A DNA stretch of 64,000 nt, taken from assembly GCA_034008185.1 (NCBI GenBank), contig CM067082.1, positions 123,443,988 to 123,507,987 of the forward strand, read 5' to 3'. A program made the position numbers and the translations under genes. Below are positions 12,105 through 25,755 of this stretch, in pieces. The notes under the pieces were generated by a model. It worked only from the letters and a program-made list of their open reading frames with translations, searched no databases and was not told the DNA's origin. Every line of letters begins with the position of its first letter. The stretch's first letter is position 1. Source of the stretch: Gorsachius magnificus (lineage: Eukaryota > Chordata > Aves > Pelecaniformes > Ardeidae).

Positions 12105-15100
12105 CATGCTAGTTCTAAGTGTCTGTGGTTAGCCTAATATTCAAACAAGCAAGCAGCACCTAAGTCAGGGAGGGTAAGCACATAGACAGATGCTCAGGCT
12201 AGATCAATTTATCAAAAAAAATTATTTTTTACTTCTTTTTTCTTTTCATAGCATGTGTACATCATGTATCTGTCTACCTCCATACTTGTGACAGCTGTGA
12301 GGTCTGCTTTGGCATGCCCCAAGTTGTTCACATCATCTTGGGGAATATTAAAATGTCAGCTTTCAGATCAGATACATTTGAGTGCCTTTCTGTATCTTTG
12401 TCAGTAGCAGAGTTAGGATATGAAGATCTTGGATGCAAACATTTACTGACTCCCGGAGAAGAGTAACTGAGGTGAGTCACAGCACAAAAAAAGAAGTGAA
12501 TGCAAATGCACACACACACACATTTTTATTCATCACCCCCAGAAAGTTGCACTTATTTCATGCAACAACACTTTGAGAAAGTATGAGAATGCAAACCCCT
12601 CCTCCTGCCTGAAAATCAACAACTAAAACCAAATCGTTTCCACCAGGCATTTTACACACTTGTTATAGAAAAAGTGTTAAAGGCATCAGCATCTGAAGAA
12701 ATTGAATCTCTGACAAACGGTGCAGGTAAACCATGGATCAGGGTGGTCAGCTAAAGGCCTGCTGATGTAATGAGAATATTCTGCATCGTTTAAATGACCT
12801 GTTAAAGAAAGTAAGGTTTGAGTAGACACCTGCACATGAACAAAGAACCCTCTGTGCCACTAGCTAGCAGCCCTGTAAGGCTGCACCCAGAGGAAAAATA
12901 CCCAAAAGACATGCAGTGGGGGCAATGGATACAATGCAGAGAAAGACAAGATTAAGCAAGACAAGGATGCACAATTTGCAGCCTGAAAATCAGATGGAGA
13001 TCAATCGCCTCATGAAACTGGAACAACTCCTTTTCCACCCTGCTCCTGCACGGGGCTGAATGTTCCTTGGCACGGAAGAAATTGCACGGCTGATGTGAGC
13101 TGATCCATTAACTTCATCTGAAGAGGACATTGAAACTTACCCCAAATCTGTCCATGCCAACAGCACCTCCTTTCGCACCTATAGACAGTCAAGGGACACA
13201 CATCAAATCTAAGTGGTGATAATGAACTGAACCTAATCTGCAGAACACACTGACACTGATCTCTAGATGGTGGCTTTCTATGCCAGTACAGAACAGTTTT
13301 CATGGGAAAAGACAAACCTTGAAATCAAAAAGGTACTGGTATTACAATGGAAACTCATTTCAAACAAACTCATTCCCAATGCATTTGGATATTTTGGCAT
13401 GGTAGTGCAGCATGCAACTCAGCATCTCACTCTGGAATTTGGAAGGACTTTCTCCTCATTTCCACATTCAAACCAGTCCAGGAAAAGAACACTGGAAGTG
13501 TTTAAAAAAAAAAAAAAAAAAAAATCAAAACATCAGCAACTTTTTACATGATTTTAAGCAATTAACGGTGAGATTACACAGCTAACAAATTCGCACAGAG
13601 AAATCCTTCCACTTCTGCTGGCAAAGTTCAGAGTAATTTATCACAGTTTGGGGGAGTTCTCCACAAGCAACAGGATCAATTGCATTGAAGGAAAGAGGGG
13701 TTTTTTCCAGTAATCATTTGCATTGCACTTTGCTACCTAGAGTTAGCACTGCATCCCATTTAGTGATCGTCACACTTTAGACGTTTACTGCCATACGGCT
13801 TAGTCCTAGTCCTCACTACTGAAGTCCAACAAAAAGTAGCAAGAAGTTAGATCTTGGCAACTGATGTTTGTCAGGGCTATTGCAAGAACACAAACTCTCA
13901 AAAAGTTCTCCAGACACTGAAGAAAAATTCTACTTCAGATCCAGGTCCACCATACCTATGGGAAACTCTGAAGAAACCTCCTCTCCATGCCTGATGAAGG
14001 TTATCCTATGTCAGCATGTACTCTGCGGTAACAGTTAGATTAGTAGTAACTTTAGAGGAGACTTTCAGCCCTAAACGTGATGCCCCCTGCCTCTCACTCC
14101 AAACACATACTTCTCTTCCTGTTTTCCATTAATGCCATACAAATTTCCATCACCATTTCAGTTAAACTCTTTTTTAAAAAGACGACAAGAAACTTTATAA
14201 GAATACCATTTAGCTTTAGTTCCCACCAAGGAACACTGGATGACTAACAAAAACGCACCAAATTCACATGACACATTGCCCAGATATTGCCCAGATATGT
14301 CTGTGCTAGACATACATCTTTCCTATATATTCAGGATAAATTGATTTTAATATTTTCCAGGAAATGATGAAGTCTTTCTAGTGCCTATGTAATTTGGGAA
14401 TTACTACAGGAACCATATGTTAATGCTGTAGCCAAAAAGAAAATGCACATTTTCATCCATACTGTGCCACTCTGCATCAGCAACACAACACGCATACCAT
14501 TCCTGTGCAGAAATCGAAACATTCCCAACACCTTTAACCTCAACCAAACTTACAAGTCCTAGGTCAACGCTTTTGATTTAAAAAGCAGAACAGAAGCTAG
14601 CTAGGCATTAGACCTCCTCGTCACACAGGAGCTGCAAAGAAGTTGCAGCAGAAGAAACAGCGGCACTGGTCCAAACTCACCAAACCACTCAAGACAGCTG
14701 TTTCAATCCACCTCCACTCAACAAAGCATTTAGACACAGACTTAAGCACTTTCTTGATGTAAAATCTTTCTGATAAGGTGGGAAAACATTGCACATTCAT
14801 AAACCAAGAACTGGGAGACATGGGAGGGATTAATCTATGCCTTGAGCTCACCTCCTGCGGTGGACTTAAGAGCTGTGGCACATACTCTTAACTAAGCCCA
14901 GCATAGTTTCTAGGGTCACATCAGACAACTGAAAACTCTTCCAAGATAAATGCTACTCTGACTGCAGCAAAGAGAAGAACGCTCATTGCCAAGACTGTCT
15001 CAACAAGCAAACTGGGAGAGAAGAGACACTTTGGTGTCTATTTACTCCATTTAATTGGTGCAACGAGTGAGGTGGGGTTCTTTAGCTTCTCCTCGTTCAG

Positions 15101-16344
15101 GACTCCCCCTTGACCTTTGATTTTCAGGCTTCCTGAGAATGAGCCTAACAGCAAAAATTCAGTATGAGCTAATGGTCTAAAACATTCAACAAACTGAACC
15201 TCTTCTGGAACGCTTGGCACTTTGTTCCCTTTAAAAAACAAGTCTGCTTGCATCATGTTCTATGTATTATTATTTTTTTAATACTACTCCTACCAGGGAC
15301 AGCTGAACAAAAGCAGGAGGTGTGTTTCTCAGAAGTTCACCTCCTTCTGCTGCTTATTCCCCTGCCTGAAGGCAACTATGACTAGATCATCATAACTACC
15401 TCTGCGGCAGATACGCCAAACAAGCACAGCAGATGGGAAATCAACAGCAGATGACGACCTGTACAGAAAGAGATCCTGTTATCAACATCAGGTACCATTT
15501 GTAAAAATAAAATAAGAGGTATAAAAACAAAAGAGATAATTTCGGTAACCTCTCTCAAGGGACAAAGTCAGTCCTGCTTTGAAGCAGATTTTTTGGGAGG
15601 CAGGGAGGTCCCATAGGGATACTGATGTAAATGCAGCTTCCTGCCCAGCCCGATGACAATTTAGCAGTGGGTCATGTGTCATCTGGCAATTCTTCCCCCA
15701 TGGCAATTAGACATATAGGCAGTATACTCTAAATAGAATGTTTCCCAACAGGATGAGACATCCGTGGGTGTTTTCAGCCTTGTATCCAAACAAAGCTCGG
15801 TGTCTTACTAATCATATACCCGTAACATTCTGGCCACAGAAGACAGTTACTGCTTGCAGCAATGCATTTGACAACTAGCTAAGGACAACAGGCCTCTGTA
15901 TAAAATAAATTAAAATGCTTCAAAACTGATTTAAAAATGTAATGAACAAGACTTTACAATTGATAAAGCCTTTGCTGAAGTCATCCTTGCAGGCAGAACC
16001 TATTACTTCGAGTGCTGCAGGTCTCCGCAAATGTCAAGCTGCCTTTGCCTCTGTGAGCAATTCGTGTGTTTGGCTTCCAATAAAGTGAAAAGGCCAGTCA
16101 CTGTTTAAGCTTCCTAGGGCTGGAACTACAGACACATCTTGACTGCATGCAGTTAACCCAGGTCTTCTTTCCCTACCATCTACAAAAGAGAGATTCTGAC
16201 CCAGGTTTCTACCTTTTACTTTACCCAATTTAAGGTACCCCAAGTTCACACATTTTTTCTTGATGAAACCAACCTACCTATTAGAGATGGCTTGAGAAGA
16301 AGTGATACATTTTAAACAAAAACAAAATACAAAGGACAGAGCCA
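12105..16344. other. Intergenic, no gene recognised
   Basis: Ordinary AT-rich sequence with a short CA repeat near 12,510 and an A run near 13,503. I see no exon, RNA gene or recent mobile element. Confidence 0.55.
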
Positions 16345-16800
16345 AGTAGAACATAAGAAGTTATCCAGCCCATCTTCCACCCCATAGCAGTTATACAGAC
16401 CTATGTCATTCCTGCCAGACAGTTGCCTTATCTCACTACAGCACTGGAGGCTTCAAGCCCCCCTAAGCCATACATTCCAGCACCTAATTAGCTGAATTAG
16501 AATGTTTCTTTCCCTAATGTCTAACCTTAACTTCCTTTGCTGTAAAAATCAACCCATTAATCCCCAAAGGGCAGAAGTAGCAATAACTCCATTTTGTTCA
16601 TCTCTGTTCTAGGTTTTTACCTCTCTGAAGACTTAAACCCCACCCTTTCTTCACCCAAGTCTTTCTTCTAGCTCATAGATCCTGGTTTGTAGACCTTTGA
16701 CATCCTCATACTCTTCCCTGAACTGTCTCTGATGAGTTTTTACTCTTCCTTGATGTGTGATGTCCAAGTCTGGAAAGAGTACCTTAGCCAAGAAAAAGGG
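16345..16800 (-). mobile_element. Ancient CR1/L3-type LINE relic
   Basis: The plus strand shows the reverse complement of the old CR1 core: CATTCCAGCACCTAATTAGC, then TTCCCTAATGTCTAACCTTA and ACTTCCTTTGCTGTAA, a pattern shared with CR1-type relics throughout amniote genomes. Heavily diverged; ends are approximate. A consensus alignment would be needed to assign a subfamily. Confidence 0.55.
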
Positions 16801-19383
16801 TATCAAAGGAATTCCCATTACTTTACTGAAAAGACAGACAGTAGCACTGAGATCACTGGAGATGGTTTAAGTCTCCAAAAATCCTGTCTTCTCCAATTGA
16901 TTTACTCTGAAGTTGCTTGGCATTTAACTTGCTAAAGCTAGCTTAACCTGCTTTTGAGGCTACTAGGATGATTAGTGCATGGTCAAAAGGCAAGATACTG
17001 ACTTTTATAATGAACTACCATAGGTACAAAAATGTTGGTCATATATTTATATGCCTATAACTTGTTTCTCCTCACCACACTGGCTCCTGAAAAAGTAAAC
17101 AAACATTACTAGCACAAATTCACTTTCCTGAATAATGCAAGTTCTGATTTAGTAATGTATCTCTGCCTACCTATCCATCTAAAGACTGATCATTTCTGTA
17201 GATCTTTTCAAACATCATTTCGAAGTCAGTAGGTGGCAGGTACTGTTGCTGGCACAGCACCTAAAAAGAGGGGACATCCAAACCAGATCACGCCACTTGA
17301 GGATTTTAAACTGAAAGTGAACCCACAGAGAGTAATGAAAAGATTATACTTTCTCTAATTAAATTAGAGACATCAACCATTCAAGAGTCTGACAGTACTT
17401 CTGCAGTAGCACTGACTTAACATTAAGCAAATGCTGATTGCTTCCTGCTCAAGTCAGCCCAGGATCACTCTGTGTCTGTGCACTGATCTATGGTGGTAGG
17501 TCACCTTCAGCAAATGAACAAATGCATTTCAAAACAATTTGAACAAAGTATAAATTTTAGGTTGAGGTAGCGGTCATTTGCGAACCTGAATGGCTTAATC
17601 AGCAAGTGCTCCACTGAAGCACGGGAAATTGTTTTGCAGATTTAAGAGGTCAAAGGGACAGATTTACTACATATACATAGGGACAATCAAACCAGCATTC
17701 TGTCCTACGACTGGGGTGAGACAAGACAATTCTGCCACTTTACTGTCGAACTATTTATCTGATGACACACTAAAAAAAGAAACGAATAGACTTATGAATC
17801 ATAAAATGATACTAACTGCAGCAGATGATGAAATTCATGACTCAGGCTACTAAGATTACCATGTTCCAAATTACACTACTTGTATTTCTTTTATGTATTC
17901 CTTTGCAGCTAGTATAATTTGTAGTTACCATCAATTAAATGACAGTCATAAATGGAGCTTCTAAAAGATAAAAATTAATCGTGATGCTGAGCCAAAAAGC
18001 AAATAAAAATGTCAAAAGATTAACTTTATAAATGCCCTGAGGCATAACGTTAACACAACATGCCGGTCTGTCAGTACGCTCTGACTAGAAAATGTTTTAC
18101 ATTTTCAATAAGCCAAGTTCAGCATTTTGGCCTTTCTAACAGCACTAACAGGTTGTTTCTTGCCACTGTGTTCTTGCAGAGAAAAGCAGTAACTTTTGGT
18201 AGAGTTAGGACCATCAGGAAATAATACTGCTTACCTGTGCTTTGAAATAGCATATGGCTCGTTCGTATAGACACTATCAAGCACTCTTCAGATGTACTGC
18301 TTAGAACAAGTTTTGGTGTACATTTCTTAAGCTTCCTGTCAAAACCTGCCTCCTTTCAGAGACTTTCGCTGAAACAGAAGTACTCGGGAAAGAAAAAGCA
18401 GCATTCTAAAACCAAGTCACTGGCATCCAGTACCTCCTTCAGTTCCCCACACCATTTCGGTCTCCAGCAGTGGGAACAGATGACTATAAATAGGAGTGAG
18501 GGTTTTGATCCTATCTTTAAAATTAGCTGCTTTCCTAGTAAAACAGTGGGACAACGTGCGGCATACATCCAGGCAAGGCTAGAAGCCTGTTATTAAGTTG
18601 GAGGAAAAAAGGCTGCTCCTGCTCTGTGACAAATCACTACGGCATACCCAAATGATCGGTCTCACAGTTCATGCACATTAGCAGTCACATTACTTGCAAA
18701 TGGCACCATGAAGTTAAGTAACAGCGTCTCCAAGAGAACACCAGCACCAAACCATTCTCACCCTTTACTACGGTGATGTTTGTAAAGACAATGTAAGGAA
18801 TTAAGAACTGAAATACAACGGCTGTTGAGTCATAGTGACTGAACTATGAGGCCCTGATAGCAAAAGATGTCCCAAGAACTTAACAGCTTTGCAGATGTAT
18901 CACTGTAATACAACAAAGTCAAGCTCTGGTTAACAAAATATTTCAAAAGAGTATTAGGAAAAGGCCATTAATGTAAACATTCTGTCATCCAACAACAACT
19001 TCAAGATGTTTCTTTCTTTCATGTGATGTGTTGGAAACTGCGGCCCTAGCTGCACCTGCAAGTCACATGCACATTTTCTCCTGCTCCTTGAGCATCCTCC
19101 ATGACCAGCTACAAATAGCAAAGCCTGCCCAAACAAGCCTCAATTCTTCAATGCTTTCCAGTTATAAAAGAAGCAGGAGGAGCCTCTGGAAGGTAATGAG
19201 TGTGTGTGTCCTCTCCAGAGGAGAAGCTCATAGACCATCAGAGTCAAAAAACTTACACTATGTTCTGTGAGAAACCACTGGAAAAAAGATGGCACACAAG
19301 AACTGTCGGAAGCTTGCCTCTCCCTCACTCCCTTGACAGATGTTATTACTATCAAGACACACCTTCCATGGATAACAGCTGGG
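16801..19383. other. Intergenic, no gene recognised
   Basis: No supported feature. Small open frames here have no splice context and match nothing I know. Confidence 0.55.
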
Positions 19384-20073
19384 AGAGTTGAGCAGCCCTG
19401 CGGAGAAGGACTTGGGGGTACTTGTGGATGAAAAACTGGACATGAGCCAGAAATGTGTGCTCGCAGCCCAGAAAGCCAAAAGTATCCTGGGCTGCATAAG
19501 AAACAGCATGGCCAGCAGGTTGAGAGAGGATTCTGCCCCTCTTCTCTGGTCTGGTGAGACCCTACCTAGAGCATTGCATCCAGCTCTGAAGCCCTCAGCA
19601 CAGGAAAGGCGTGGACCTGTTGGAGCAGGTCCAGAGGAAGGCCACAAAAATGATCCACAGGGATGGAGCACATCTCTCTCCTATGTGGACAGGCTGAGAG
19701 AGCTGGGGTTGTTCAGCCTGGAGAAGACTCTGGGGAGACCTTATTGCGGCCTTTCAGTACTTAAAGGGGGCCTATAGGAAAGACAGGGACAGACTTTTTG
19801 TAGGGTCTGTAGCAATAGGAGAAGGGATAACAGATACTGGTTTTAAACTTAAGGAGGGCAGATTCAGACTAGATACAAGGAAATTTTTTACAATGAGGGT
19901 GGTGAAACACTGGAATGGGTTGCCCAAAGAGCTGGTAGATGCCATCCCTGGAAATATTCAAGGTGAGGTTGGACAGGGCTCTGAGCAACCCGATCTAGAT
20001 GGAGATGCTCATTGCAGGGGGTTTGGACTAGATGACCTTTAAAGGTCCGTTCCAACCCAACAATTCTGTAATA
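19384..20073 (+). mobile_element. CR1 LINE, 5'-truncated 3' end
   Basis: Starts near GAGCAGCCCTGCGGAGAAGG and reads [20 protein letters not shown] of CR1 ORF2; later [14 protein letters not shown] is visible. Ends with GGTCCGTTCCAACCCAACAA and ATTCTGTAAT. Several frameshifts. Closely related in sequence to the copy at 45.1-45.8 kb. Confidence 0.92.
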
Positions 20074-23000
20074 ATTTGAAACATATCCAGATGCTACAAA
20101 ATTCAATATGCAAGTACAAGAATTATCATTTCATAAAAAAATTTACACAAAGGTGCAGAGAAAACAGGTAGCCACAGAAGCTGATCCTTGGGCCAACGGA
20201 AAGTTAAAAACAGACAAACAAAAGGTCCCAACTAGGTTTAAAAGAAAAAAAAAAAAAGAAAAAAAAAACTTTACAGAAGAAAGGTGACAGCTGGAAGAAC
20301 AAATAAACAACAGCTCTACCTCTTGGTGACAAGGACAGAGGATAAAAATTACAGGCAGATTGATGAGTTACAACAACTGCACACCTGCAATGTGAACATT
20401 GGCAACAACGAGCCTTCAGAAAGAGGTTGGCATTGCTTTTGTGGAATCATGATTTTGACAGTTATCTTAAATTAGGAGAAGGAAGAAAAGTTGCTATGGA
20501 ACAGATCTGCATTTCCCAACAGCAGACTTCAACTTTAAACAAAGTGGGAAAAAAAAAAGTTTTACAAAGAAAACCACTGCCAATTCCAGCAGCCTTCACC
20601 TGCATCTCCTCATACTGATGAGGAACAAAGCATCTTCAATCTATTTTCTCCAAAGGAGTTCTGGTTTCTCTCCTGAGGAAGACTGAACTGATTCTGTAAA
20701 CTGAAAGCGAGATACTTGTACACGAAGAAATCCTCTGAGCTGTGCTGGCTATACACACTTATGTTGTACGTCACTTTTACACTGCACAAGGCTTCTTGCG
20801 TGTTTGTTCGGTGTTTCAGCTAGTAGGACTTGCACAGCTTGCAATTTACCACAGTTCATACAAACAGACCATAGAAGTTTGATGTGTGCTAATTACCACT
20901 TAAAAGCCTTCTATTGAACCTCAAGACATCTGAAAGACCCTCTACTGGGTAAATGACCCTTATATTCTCCTTCAAGAATTGCCCTTGTATCTACTCTACT
21001 GCCTCAGCAGGGCAAGATGGGGGAGCAGGCTATAACAACCCACCACAGGGTATCTAAGGCACCATTATTAAGAACTTTCATTTACAGATTTTCAGGTTCT
21101 GGTAATACTACAACAGACTGTCTTTGAGAGTAACAGAGAAACCTTATTACCAGAGGGAGGACAGGGAATAGAAAAAAAGTTCTCAAGAAGTTGATTAGAA
21201 AGAGAAGCTGCAGCAACACATGCAGCACTTGATAAGTGATGGAGAGGACATTATAGATGTTCCCTCAGCCCTTGAACTACACGCAACCATGGACTAATGC
21301 AAGGCCGTAACATGCACTTTAACAGCACAGGCATCCTAGGGAGATCAGACAATTGGGAGATCCTTGGGAGAACAGACAATCCAAGACACACTTGGTAAGG
21401 GCAAAACCTGCTGTTGAGTCATCTGGAGGAATATCATCTTCCATCTCAAAGCCCCAAGGCTCACATGCACCATCTTCTTCCACTTCAAACAAGGACTCTT
21501 TCTCCAGAGCTGTCAAATCTGCCAGTATGCAATATACTGATGCCAGGTGGTAGAGCTCTTGACTTTGCTGAAACACCAGGCCATCGAGTTGAAAAAGGAG
21601 ATCATAAAGAAGCCAGAGGGCTGCTAAACTGACAGATTAAACTCATAACACCGTACTCAGGATACCAAAAACTTCTGGTCCACACTAGGACTGTTGACAT
21701 GACACAGAACAGATCCAGTCTGCTTGACCATGCTACCAATGGTAAAGATTGCAGGGAAGTTGACGAGCTGGAAGTTCACAAGTGAAGAAACTCATGTCAG
21801 GGAGTTTTGGCAAGCTTTCCCAGCTCTGCTGTACAGCAAGTGGGAGGGGGTCCCACCCACAGGCCTCAGACAGCTAACTAGGTACTGGCAACACAGGGGG
21901 GTAACAAATACAAACCAGCATCACTTCTTCACACAGCAGGGCAAATCTTGTTTCTCCCCACCTATTGGTAACATACCTTGCAGCTGTAACACACAAACAC
22001 CAGAAAACAGGGATTATAAAATACATCCTAAAAACCATTCCAATTCAAATAGGTTTAACTTACGAAGATGCTTCTACATGGTGTGATCCTGATGTACTGC
22101 AGCCCCTGAATCTAAAGCTGCCAAAACCCAACCCCAACATCTGAGCCCTTGTGCCCCCACAACAGCGCAGGCTGGCACTAGCAGACCAGAATTCCATGTT
22201 GTACCAGCAGATCTGTCCACAACCCTGAAGGACAGGACAGGAAAATTTGACAATTGTTCTCAGCCTAACTAGCCACGGTGTATCTGTCTGCTGTGAAAAA
22301 TGCATCCTTCAAGCCAAGTGCTGCAGGAGCTGCAAGCCAAGTCTGGCATGGTGTGTAATCCTAGTGCCTGTCAGCACGCACACAGAAATCTGAGGAAAGT
22401 TTTCACCAGTGTTTTAAATTATATGAATGAAGATCTGGCTCTCAGACATCCACTATGGTCTAGAAAGCCATCAACTTGCAAGCTACTAGACTCCTGATTC
22501 GAGATCAGAATGAATTCATACCAATTTCCCTGTAAGTTGGGGAAATGAAGTGACTGTGGAGGAAATAAATCTTTGTCCATTTAGGGGAAAGTCCTTGAGG
22601 CAGTTGCCTATGAAGGAATATAATTTAACCTGCAGGCTATACAAACTTGCAGCCACCATCAGGAAAAAAATTGTTAAAATACTAGTGAGTGGTGGTAAGG
22701 ACTCTGTACTGGCAGAAAGCTAAACTACACAGGATGAAGCACTAAATACTAATGGAGTGAGCAGCAAACTACATGGAAAGATGTAATAATGATGCTATGG
22801 ATGTTATAGTGGGCATGAAGATTTAAGAGGCAGTGAACAGAACAGCAGGAGTCTCACGAAGTGACCAGAGGTCAGCAATCAGAAAGGAGTAGTTCTCACA
22901 GCTCCACCCAAACCATGGAGATAAGAAATGTTGACTTTCTCCCAATCTGCTGAAAGAAGTCCTCCCCCCAAAGAAAACCAGCCCTATCCTAGGTTAGGTA

Positions 23001-25433
23001 GAGCCAGAGGAAGTGGTTGTTTGCAGGTGCCTGAAGAACGCATTTCCTCTTAGGTGACTTTGGTACCAGATCTACAGCCCAGAAGGCAACTGTAGTAGCT
23101 GACTTGGGTATGATGTCCTGAGCAACAACTGAGACTGATACCGACACAACTGGTGGACACCAAGGTGAGGAGTGCAGATAGAACACAAATCTGAACAAGT
23201 AACAGAGGTAACAGTCCTCATGAAAGGAAGTTGTTGGCACCAAGACGTAGAACTGCAGGCTTACCATTAGAAGCCATAAGAAGATATGAATGTCTTGGGC
23301 CCATGACAGCAACTGAACTCCTTACTTCCTGGTAAAGCAATACTCAGCCGCTGAAGGTCCCCAACTGATCTGGTCTGTGCAAGGACACTGCTCAAAACCG
23401 CAAAATGCTGGTACCAAGGAAGAGCAAGGTAAGTTTCCTTTGGGCTTCTTAGAAACAGCAGCAAGTGAGTAAGGAGACAGACCATTCCTTTGTGATCATT
23501 TCAACCTCCCTTCACTATACTCCAAGTACCCACCTTCTAGCCAGAAGAGCTGCAGTTGAAAAAGGTGTGTCGCAAACTAAACAGCAGGCAGTCCATTACC
23601 ATGGATTAGTATTCAGCTTTGGCAGGATAGCTGTGCAACATGACCCTGAACTAACCTATTTTTTTAAGGCCTCTGGCAAGTAAGAAATAAAAAGAAAGCC
23701 AGAGCTACAAAATTACCATAGAAAAGGTCAAAGTAGAAACAAACAGAACTGGTGACGCTAAGACTGTAATCAACATTTAATTCAAATGGAAAAGCTGTCT
23801 CCTACCCTGACACTCGTATGTAGCAAAAGGTTTCAAAAGTTTTATGCAATTCAAAAAAAAAAAAAAAATCCATCTCACATGCTAGGTTCCATATATAAAA
23901 ATCGTATTACTTGCAGCTTGTGAAGAGATTTTGAAGAGACTGCAGGTTTTTTTCATGAAGCGTACACAGAGACTTCTGGTTTCAGAAAACCAAGAAGGTT
24001 AGCAATCTGGAGATTTAAGAAGTACACTTTAGGTTGCATGGACTCTGGAGCAGGAAAACCGGACAAAAATTTATTCTAATATACATGACACAGCATGACG
24101 CAAACCACCACGTTGGTCTTCTAACCTCTATTTGGTGTTTAACATTGGCTAAAGTTAGTCTTTTATTAACAGTGAAAGACTGCAATCAGTATTTGGGAAG
24201 CACCCCACAAAATTGCTACTGTTTATTTCCATTGAAAAAAAACAAGGTATTATTCTTCTGTGATTTCTGTAATGAAAATATTTATCACACTAACCAAAAA
24301 TTCTACATAAAAAGTATTCTTAACAAAGGTTTTGTTATCATTGGTTATATACACATTGCAGAAATTAAAAATCATTACCATTTAATGAAAAAACTATGAA
24401 GCATCTTACATGCTATTCTGTATAAAAAAATAATTGGTTTAAGGATGGAAAAGCAAGTCTAATACCAGAGGCTGATCTGCCAAGGTGGTATCTTCTATCC
24501 ACTGCGGACTGTATTATTGTACCCAAGGGCTCCCCAATTCCCCTGGTGCTGGTTTTTGTCCATTACATTCTGCATTTTTACATTCTTCATCCAACAACAT
24601 GCAGCTTCAGTAATTCCTCTACAAAATACTAGTCCGCCAACAGCACTGTCCAAGAGCAACACCCAGAGGCTAAATATATTGCTACAGCAGCTCTGCACAT
24701 TTTGACCTGTTTCTTTCTGAAAAGGGAAAACCTTCATACAGATAAGCAACAATTTCCTGCAAAAACAGAGCTGACAAAACTCTTTCAACAGCAACGTTAA
24801 CAGCGAAGTGTTGCAGGCAAACAAACCCGCTCATGAGAATCACACCTTTATAGCTATTGTGAACAATGTTTAAGAACAGATTATATATACACACACTTAT
24901 GCAGAGCAAATAAGCAGTAGTTTTTGCGAATGTGTGTGTGCGTAGCGTGCACAGTATTTTGGTTTGCAGCAGCACTGCAAAGGAGCAACTAGAAGGATGC
25001 CTGCTCTCTAGAAAGCCAGTTGCATTTTTCTAATGCAGAAAGACAGAAAAGCAGTACTTTTTTTTTTTTTCTCTTAAATCTTGAGGGCAGTTGCTGTAGG
25101 AACAACTTGGCTATGCAATAACAAAAGACCACCAGCAAAAAGGTAATACCCTACAGCATCTTTAAGAGGAACATGTAATCTGGAATCACAGCAAGAAGAG
25201 AGGGATAAAAGGAAAACCAAGTCACTAAAGCTTCATCTTAAAGATCTTTGGTATCTAACAAGACTATTCTCTGTAAATTTAAAGCCTACATAACGGATGA
25301 AGAAAAAGGCTGACAAACTAAGAACATAATCAGTAACACCACACTTATACCCCTGAACACTTATTTAGAATAAAAATGTACTTAAAAGAAAACACAGTGA
25401 AGATTATGTAATCACAAAATATGACTGCACCTA
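20074..25433. other. Intergenic 3' flank of STK31, partly unexplained
   Basis: Between about 20.9 and 23.7 kb the sequence is less AT-rich and has more and longer open frames than neighbouring flank. A minus-strand open frame at about 21,319-21,640 is acidic and protein-like. It may be a worn mobile element or retrocopy, but I cannot name it. The remainder, up to the STK31 3' end, is plain AT-rich sequence. Confidence 0.45.
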
Positions 25434-25441
25434 CCAAACCT

Positions 25442-25533
25442 TTTATATTTTGAGATTTCAGATCAGGACAATGATTTCAAAACCAAACAGAACCAGAAGT
25501 CTCAATCAAACACCTGATGGACAAGTTCCTTAT
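25442..25533 (-). terminator. STK31: Short 3' UTR with candidate poly(A) signal (TATAAA)
   Basis: On the minus strand a TATAAA variant hexamer lies at 25,447-25,442, about 90 nt after the stop codon, followed by G/T-rich sequence (GGTTTGGTAGGTG, then TGTGTTTTCTTTT). No AATAAA occurs in the first 1.2 kb after the stop. A short 3' UTR is plausible, but a distal AATAAA around 24.07-24.23 kb is an alternative. Confidence 0.35.
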
Positions 25534-25755
25534 CTACTGAGTAGGGTTTGCTCCATTCTCCTCAATTAATAGCATTTTTTTTTTCCCATCTGTCTTCTGA
25601 GAATCATGCTCTTCACATGTCTCACGCTCTTCACATGGCTGCGGTGAAACTGCAATCACATCAACTACGAGGAAGCAATCATCCCTCAGCACCTGCTCAG
25701 CTGTCAGTCTGTTACAGCAGAACAAATTCAGGAGAAGAGATTTAACTTTATCATC
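25534..25755 (-). CDS. STK31: STK31 last coding exon C23 with stop codon
   Basis: Residues 919-991 then TAG at 25,536-25,534. [20 protein letters not shown], then QVLRDDCFL, matches human [30 protein letters not shown], ending the C-lobe. The tail after this ([19 protein letters not shown] and on) is charged and not conserved, as in human. Acceptor TTTGTAG. Preceded by a 4.15-kb intron. Confidence 0.96.
   Translation of the reverse strand, partial: DDKVKSLLLNLFCCNRLTAEQVLRDDCFLVVDVIAVSPQPCEERETCEEHDSQKTDGKKKMLLIEENGANPTQ

Noticed and set aside
22989..23312. 107-codon minus-strand open frame as a possible membrane protein
   Set aside because: Cys/Phe/Leu-rich composition of the kind seen in random frames, no splice context and no recognised motif; kept only as part of the unexplained block.
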